A stretch of 64,000 nucleotides of DNA, taken from contig JAMPIQ010000001.1 in the NCBI GenBank assembly GCA_024699855.1, positions 682,001 through 746,000 on the forward strand. Reading direction: 5' to 3'. A model generated the notes under the pieces. It searched no databases. It had not been told where the DNA came from and saw only the letters and a list, made by a program, of their open reading frames with translations. This DNA comes from Aphelenchoides besseyi. Lineage: Eukaryota; Nematoda; Chromadorea; Rhabditida; Aphelenchoididae. Position 1 is the first letter of the stretch; the number at the start of each line of letters is the position of its first letter. The position numbers and the translations under genes were made by a program. This document shows, in pieces, positions 59,519-64,000 of this stretch.

Positions 59519-61709
59519 CGCATTTGTGCTTGCGAACGGCGGCGTCTGCAACCTAATCGAGAGGGTCTTTGCGATTCCGCGACGCACGAAAATTGGCATA
59601 AACGCGAAATTCGACAAGAGGCGCGTTCGCAAACAAAAGCAATTAGCTACGACGAATAGACTAGAAATGTTTGCTGATAACTGCAATCGAGAATCATTGA
59701 TCTCTTTTTGCAATGTTTCCCGGCTGTATTGGTCCTCGACGTTTCGTTGACATTTTGCGACTTCACATCGCAACTTGACGGTAAACAACGCATTGAAACA
59801 CCTATTAATATACTCCACGTGTGTGTTGCATAGCGAAACCTAATGAGAAAAACATCTGGCCACTTGTAATGGTTATTTACGATTCCCCGGGCTTCATAAT
59901 TGTGTTGCTGTAGTTTCAGTAGTGAGAGTTCGGATCTTCTTGACTTAGCATCCTAATCACTCCAATTGGATTAAATGGGAGATTGAAGCCCCGTGTGGGC
60001 TTCAAAATCGCGATTTGCACTCGAGACGAGTGGGTTTGGAAATAGCGATGTTCTTTTCGCGAGATTGTCGTGAGCCTTAAAATTATTAGTAGACATGTCG
60101 GAAATGAAGCAAAAATATCTGCCGTAGGAACAAGATTTCACAGCAATTTCATTAAAACGCCTTTACGCGTCGAAAGCACGACTCATCAAAGCCGTTGAGT
60201 GCGATCTTCAACGTTTCAACTAAGCTCCTTCCAACGAGATTACTCACTTTGGAAATGGTGTACGGTAGACGAAGTTTCAGGATCTCGGAATATTGAGCTG
60301 TTGAAACGACCAAACTAACATCTATTAGTTCGGGGATTAACCATAAGATTTGGGATTCTTGAGAATCTGTGGTCGATTAGATGGAGAAGTTAATTGAGAG
60401 AATCTGCTCTTTGCAATCAACAATCAACGGTTGTTGTCATTTTTGATTGAATTCTTTGTATTCTTGAATGCCTTTCATTTCCGTTTCCTTACGAATTTTC
60501 GAGTGCTACATCATTGGCGTTTGTCGAAGTAAAATTCGCAAAGTGCGGGGGTCCAAAATAGCAAAATGTTGCACTTTATGGTCTTAGGTCGCGTAAACGG
60601 AAATCCCGCAGCTGCAAATTTGAAGTTGAAAGTTCGAAAAAATTGCGTAAGCGCAAAGGAAGTGTGTTTTTTTGTATGTGTGTTGATTCACGTTCTCAAC
60701 AACGAAAAATTGATATGATTGTTGAGAACACTTGCGGAGATTAATCGAAGGGAACCTGACACGAAAACACAAACAAAGTCGTTTGGTATCTTTGAACCCC
60801 AAATCCAATTTGTCATCAGCTGATTAATCCGCTCAATCGAAATACCTCAAACTTCCGAATGTAAGAAGGCCAATAAGTCTACGGTAACTTTTAGTTATCT
60901 TCTTTGAAGCCGTTCGTTCACCGGGCTTATAACTTCAAACGAGCGGATTAACAGAACAAACCGTCGGTATTCTTCTTGTTGTTTATCGATGTGGACATCC
61001 CCGTATTATCCAATTTGGGGACACGAGCTGTGGAAAATCAAAAGTTTTTGAGAATAATCCGCTACTTTTTTCGTTGTTTACATTCGAGTGTGGATAAGCT
61101 GTGCTTGAACTTATACATTGAAGACACGAAGAAAACGAGAATGTTCGAAGGTACTGTAGACGAGCTTAAGCGACTTCGGTTCCCGGAATAAAGTTGAAAA
61201 GATTTGAAGGTTAAAGTTTAGCTGCCAAGAAACATGATCTTAGCCGAAGCGATTATCTCTTTGGCATCACATCGTCTTTCCGTTTTGATGCACTAAGAAT
61301 GTCGACGGCTTAGGCTTGGAAAAGTCAAAAGTCTTTCTAGCGTGTTTTTTGATCTTTTTCTCGGTTATGACGATTTTAATTTTATTAGCTTTAAGACCTT
61401 AGGTCTGAGGTTATGACTTCTTGCACTTGAACCCTGCGAAATTCCTTTTTGGGTTTCCCGCCATTATAGTCGACGCAATAACGACCACGCGATGGAATAC
61501 CCAATTTTCGAAGTCGACGTAACGAGCATCAATGGCAAAACATAGTCGAGCAGTTGAATGAGCAGCCAAAAACAAAAACACGCAACAGGCTCGACTGTGG
61601 CCATTCAGTTGCATAACAATAAAGTTAACCGTTTTCATTCATCTGTTTTTCTCCTTTTGTGACGTAAATTTGTAACGGAATCAAAAATGAACTTTTAACG
61701 GAGATCGGA
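59519..61709. other. Gene-poor 2.2 kb
   Basis: No gene supported. A plus frame near 60,976-61,191 (ends TVDELKRLRFPE) looks coding by composition but has no ATG or partner exon. Confidence 0.3.
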
Positions 61710-63304
61710 ATGTCGAATCGACGTAATCACTTACGCTTCTTCCATTGGCATTCCTTCAAAGTACAAGACGAAAGTCTACGCGTGAAATTCTGCTGATTCG
61801 TTCCAGGCAGAGACCGTACGCACGATCAGACGGTTGATTCTACTTCGTTTGATCACGAGCAAATTTCCCCGAAAAATTCACTCCATCAATGAGTGTTTTT
61901 GTTGGAGCAAAGCAAACGGAAACCACAAAAAACACGATTCACACGTTGAACTTCGATTGTTTCACCGTCTTGAAACGTTGGCGTGTGTTGCAAACGTTTT
62001 GAATTTGTTTCCTCATCTGCCAACATCGAACACAAATGCTTCCAAATTGAAGTCTGCGGTCATTTCGAGGGTCAATGATGGGATGCACGCAATGATTAGA
62101 CGTCTCGACCATAGGGTCCAATGGTAATTAAGGAAGTTCTACAATACAAATCTGTGTGATCTGAACGTCATTTTCTATCGTGAAATTGAGCTTAAGACTT
62201 CAAGGCGAAGTAGTCCCCGTTTTAACCATAAATTTGACAATCAAGCACGTTCCGCTTTTAATCCCGGGTTTCGCTTAAAATCTCATAAATCTTTTAATCT
62301 TTTTGACGTTTCAGTATAAACGCAGTTTGTCGGTGAAGACCGTTGAAATTGTTTGTCCGAAATAGACATTTATGTTGAGAACATGTTGTTCAACCAAAAT
62401 TTTAATCGGAAATTCACCTAAGCTTTAAGTTCTTGGAGAATTCAGTTGAAGGTGATCTTCGTCTCAGCGAAGTCGTCTTTCATTGCGTGATATAGACACA
62501 ACTATGTGGCATCACCTTACAGTTTTTTGAAGGCACTTTCGAAGGTTCTTTGTTTTCTGTTTACCAATCGTCATAATGAGAAACCGAAAGAATTCGTCCC
62601 AGAGATGATCGACGCGTGCAATTGCCTCAATGATGTTTATCAGTTTCTTCCAATTTACATTCGGTTCTTCGGCTTTTGTTGTTCGGAAGGAGTGCCGCAC
62701 AATCTTGGTTTCGACCGGGTCTTTTGTGACGCAAAGCGAATTGAGGCTTCGAGCTTAAGATTCACATACGATGAACGTGAAGTCGGATTGTGAAAACTGC
62801 TAATTTCCAGTCAGAAATATTTCAAAAGTCGACGGACAAACTGAGGACAATCCACTTGACGTTCATAAGCTGTTCAAAGTTTGGCTTCAAGACCAGCTTC
62901 CGAACCTCGTGACTTTGCGTCGGAAACCTTTGGCTCTTCACTTTTACGATAAACAACAAACGCAACGAACGGTCAGCGAAAGCATGCTTTTACAGGCCAT
63001 TTTCATCGACTTGTTTCCGGCACGACCAAATGTGGTGTGCAGAAACCCCCGCATTTCTTATGAGCATCAAAAATTCAGTCGTGCGTAACTTTTACACTGT
63101 AAGATTCACTCGTTCATTTCGACATTTGACTCAATGACCCAAATATCGAAAAGCAGTTGTCCTTGGAATTCCTTTACACTTCCCAGTGAAATTGATCAGG
63201 AATTTGCGCTGGAACCTTTGAGCGAATTAGAATTTTCGTTCCGCTACGCTCAACTTTCGCTACAAGAATGTCAACCCAAATGTCGACGCATGACTTTCAA
63301 ATGA
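61710..63304 (+). CDS. Multi-exon gene of unknown family
   Basis: Exon 1 (61,710-61,760, MSNRRNHLRFFHWHSFK) joins by a 46-nt intron (GTACAA..TTCCAG) to exon 2 (61,807-62,123), which carries ETVRTIRRLILLRLITSK and LRLFHRLETLACVANVLN. Middle exons between 62,124 and 62,500 are uncertain. Later exons are better: one ending LRFTYDE near 62,773, joined through GTGAAG..TTTCCAG to VDGQTEDNPLDVHKLFKVWL.., then by GTAACT..AAGCAG to a last exon (WNSFTLPSEIDQEF.., LSELEFSF) with TGA at about 63,304. Leucine-rich spacing recalls the large F-box/FTH-type families of nematodes, but no motif proves it. Confidence 0.42.
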
Positions 63305-64000
63305 GCTGTCAAGGTAAATTTGACCTAAACATTTCACATCATTAGATAACTAGTAGACGAGAAAAAGTAAACGTAATGGCTAATTAGTGGAGATACGCAA
63401 CTCACATAGTGGCTAAATCTTTACGATCCTAGCTGCTTGACAAAAGATAAGAACGGAAATAAAACGTGATTGATAAGGAAACAACGGGAAAATTTCGAAC
63501 GTCGATGTCGTCGAAAGCTTTGCCCCGAAAAGTTAGCTAATCGATCGAAGATGATCGACAAATTTGCGTCGACTGTTACCTTTTTCGTTTGTTTTTTGAT
63601 TCTAAATTTACCCACAACCTAATCGAAATGACCATACGAACGTCACACAAACGTTTTTGTTTGCGTAACGACTCTCGCAACTTTCACAATGAAACTAACA
63701 AACAAGCGATCGATTCTGACACATTTGTACTTCAAAATCGCAATTCAAATTCGACGTCATTCACCCACGATCGTTTCGTCGATCCCCGAAATACCTTCGC
63801 GTGAATGTCGATGGATTCGGATCACAAAACAATTATCTTTGGTGTCAAACAACAGGGATGTAAACACGAGACTTGTTCTGTAAGATAAACAAATGCTTAT
63901 TCTTTTGTCTTGGGAATCAAAAACTTACAACTCGTCGCGGTTTTTGATTCGTTCCAGAACCATCAACGGCTTTCGACAACAAGACATTTGGTCTCTGGAT
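63305..64000. other. Window end, no assignable gene
   Basis: A plus frame (63,631-63,804) rich in Asn/Ser/Phe is open but unsupported. Confidence 0.3.

Noticed and set aside
1..64000. CRISPR array, insertion sequence or prokaryotic operon
   Set aside because: No repeats-spacer pattern or bacterial transposase; introns and polyadenylation signals are eukaryotic.

Overview
This is a nematode nuclear contig. The evidence is a cuticle collagen with the typical N-terminal transmembrane block and a CDHC-PVPRTAPGY-type C-terminus, very short cis introns (mostly 36-50 nt, T-rich ends, TTTCAG/TTTAG acceptors), closely packed co-oriented genes whose spacing and acceptor sites suggest trans-spliced operons, and orthologues of rme-8, agef-1, dss-1, lgg-3/ATG12, dyskerin, IMP4, SCYL2 and a YTHDC2-type helicase. 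No closer species call is supported by what can be read.

Layout. 1-2.9 kb: an operon-like run (3' end of an upstream gene, an MPP6-type exosome cofactor, a C2H2 zinc-finger protein, a novel 156-aa protein). 3.2-6.1 kb: a TATA-driven cuticle collagen cut by 18 coding introns, the only large one of which holds a complete gene on the opposite strand. 6.3-7.0 kb: a young foldback element built from two nearly identical 270-bp arms, each with a tRNA-like pol III promoter. 8.9-13.9 kb: R3H/DEAH helicase (YTHDC2-like). 14.5-29.1 kb, minus strand: RME-8/DNAJC13, then the Sec7 Arf-GEF AGEF-1/BIG. Both are endosome/Golgi traffic proteins. 29.8-30.2 kb: proteasome/BRCA2 partner DSS1. 30.3-33.8 kb: pseudokinase SCYL2 (minus). 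37.5-38.1 kb: SPT small subunit and ATG12 as a tight gene pair whose intercistronic gap contains a complete 41-nt intron. 38.5-39.8 kb: dyskerin (minus). 40.3 kb: tRNA-Gln(CTG). 40.6-46.3 kb: a group of odd genes: an unrecognised minus gene, a broken USP48-like C-terminal copy, a trypsin-fold protein without its serine, an IMP4 with an in-frame TAG, and a tiny 34-codon gene.

From 46.3 kb to the end the sequence is poor in recognisable genes. A few multi-exon genes with no family I know can be assembled (47.3, 52.7, 58.5/59.0 head-to-head, and 61.7-63.3 kb). Everything else there is unannotated. Several well-supported genes share roles in RNA processing (MPP6, IMP4, dyskerin, YTHDC2-like) or endomembr ane traffic (RME-8, AGEF-1, SCYL2), but nothing shows that these work as a cluster.

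Exon joins were worked out by hand from GT/GC-AG sites and reading phase. Coordinates of CDS entries span first to last coding base including introns.
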